From positions 1-6,480 of the forward strand of contig JAJYCM010000158.1 in NCBI GenBank assembly GCA_021778375.1: a DNA stretch of 6,480 bases, in the 5' to 3' direction. A model generated the notes under the pieces. That model did not search any database. It saw nothing but the letters and a program-made list of their open reading frames with translations, and was not told the DNA's origin. Positions 5,773-6,480 of this stretch are shown piece by piece (within the stretch, counting starts at the first letter, position 1; each line of letters begins with the position of its first letter). This DNA is from Bacteroidota bacterium. GTDB lineage: Bacteria; Bacteroidota; Ignavibacteria; Ignavibacteriales; Ignavibacteriaceae. The position numbers and the translations under genes were made by a program.

Positions 5773-6480
5773 ATGGAAAAACTAAAAATTGGCGTAATAG
5801 GCACCGGGCATCTTGGAAAACTACATACAAAAATGTTTAGCGAAATTTCAAACTGCGAGCTTGCAGGTATTTATGATGCAAATATTGAACAAGCAAAATC
5901 TGTCGGAAATGAGTTTGGTGTTCCGGTTTTTGAGAATATTGAAGAACTCTTAAATTCGGTTAATGCCGTATCGGTAGCAGCTACAACCAGGGCTCATTAT
6001 GAGCTTGTCAAACAGTCACTCCAAAAGAATCGCCATGTTTTTGTGGAAAAGCCGATTACTGCTACAATTTTAGAAGCAGAAGAGATTGTTAAATTATCGA
6101 ACGATAAAAATTTGTACTTACAAGTGGGGCATATTGAGCGATTTAACCCTGCTTTAATTTCTCTTGAAAAATATATTATACGACCAATGTTTATTCAAAC
6201 GGACAGGCTTGCACAGTTTAATCCGCGCGGTACTGATGTTGCCGTTGTTTTGGATTTAATGATTCATGATATCGATATAATTTTAAGCCTGGTAAATAGT
6301 GAAGTCAAAAATATTGATGCCAGCGGAGTTGCAGTAGTATCCGATACTATTGATATTGCAAACGCCAGGATACAATTCGAAAATGGAGCTGTAGCAAATG
6401 TTACGGCAAGCCGTATTTCGCAAAAGAAAATGAGAAAGATGAGAATATTCCAAAGAGATAATTATCTATCTCTTGACTTT
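5773..6480 (+). CDS. Gfo/Idh/MocA oxidoreductase, 3' end outside the window
   Basis: The frame is open through 236 codons to the window end; such proteins are usually 300-350 residues, so about a third is missing. The N-terminal Rossmann fold is clear: KIGVIGTGHLGKLH with GxGxxG at Gly10, Gly12 and Gly15 binds NAD(P). EKP (92-94), in HVFVEKPIT, is the family hallmark with the catalytic-site Lys93. GHIERFNPA (119-127) and VLDLMIHDID (159-168), with the Asp161/His165 pair, begin the substrate domain. The GHIERFNPA and DLMIHDID wording recalls sugar-nucleotide dehydrogenases beside lpx genes, including GnnA, which oxidises C3 of UDP-GlcNAc so that GnnB can add an amino group for lipid A. The specific substrate is therefore inference. 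ATG 5773 is the first start after an in-frame TGA at 5761; no Shine-Dalgarno sequence is seen. Confidence 0.9.
   Translation, partial: MEKLKIGVIGTGHLGKLHTKMFSEISNCELAGIYDANIEQAKSVGNEFGVPVFENIEELLNSVNAVSVAATTRAHYELVKQSLQKNRHVFVEKPITATILEAEEIVKLSNDKNLYLQVGHIERFNPALISLEKYIIRPMFIQTDRLAQFNPRGTDVAVVLDLMIHDIDIILSLVNSEVKNIDASGVAVVSDTIDIANARIQFENGAVANVTASRISQKKMRKMRIFQRDNYLSLDF

Noticed and set aside
1..6480. tRNA or other structured RNA genes
   Set aside because: I saw no tRNA-like cloverleaf or rRNA segment in the intergenic regions; the strong hairpins are explained as repeats or a terminator.

Overview
The window is AT-rich and reads like a member of the Bacteroidota/Ignavibacteriota group (Ignavibacteria-like is my best guess). 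The basis is the low GC content, the near absence of Shine-Dalgarno sequences, two candidate TTTG/TAnnTTT-type promoters, a sugar-nucleotide oxidoreductase resembling those of lipid A pathways, and above all dispersed repeats beginning TGTCATTTCGA and ending GAAATCCC. As I recall, translations of such repeats fill these genomes with false hypothetical proteins containing STEGRNP. The taxonomic call is inference, since no rRNA or marker gene is present.

Region 1 (1-747) holds no credible gene. Positions 88-600 are a dense array of nine repeat arms: six forward and three reverse. Their spacing is regular: 17 nt between tandem arms, 30 nt between inward-facing arms and 10-11 nt between outward-facing arms. 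A 135-nt part of the array is duplicated with one mismatch. A short hairpin and a weak candidate promoter lie between the array and the first gene.

Region 2 (748-2073) encodes a secreted protein built almost wholly of 24-residue MORN_2/YwqK-type repeats. Region 3 (2170-4142) is a tight two-gene operon for putrescine synthesis from agmatine. It encodes N-carbamoylputrescine amidase (aguB) and agmatine deiminase (aguA), 2 nt apart, both with complete catalytic motifs. AguA converts agmatine to N-carbamoylputrescine and AguB releases putrescine; the arginine decarboxylase that would supply agmatine is not in the window.

Region 4 (4143-4464) is intergenic. It has a further long-form repeat arm, a second repeat-like block with competing stems, and a candidate promoter. 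Region 5 (4465-5423) is a translationally coupled pair of unknown genes: an exported 240-residue protein with a DxDxDG-like loop, and a 79-residue beta-rich protein whose start overlaps the upstream stop and follows a strong GAGGAG ribosome binding site. Region 6 (5424-5772) has a likely intrinsic terminator and a very strong 17-of-18-pair hairpin sharing its core with the repeats. Region 7 (5773 to the window end) is the first 236 codons of a Gfo/Idh/MocA oxidoreductase, possibly the GnnA-like enzyme that makes 3-amino lipid A precursors.

Most genes are ordinary. The least explained structure is the repeat family and its fixed spacing, together with the palindromic module found both inside repeat arms and alone.
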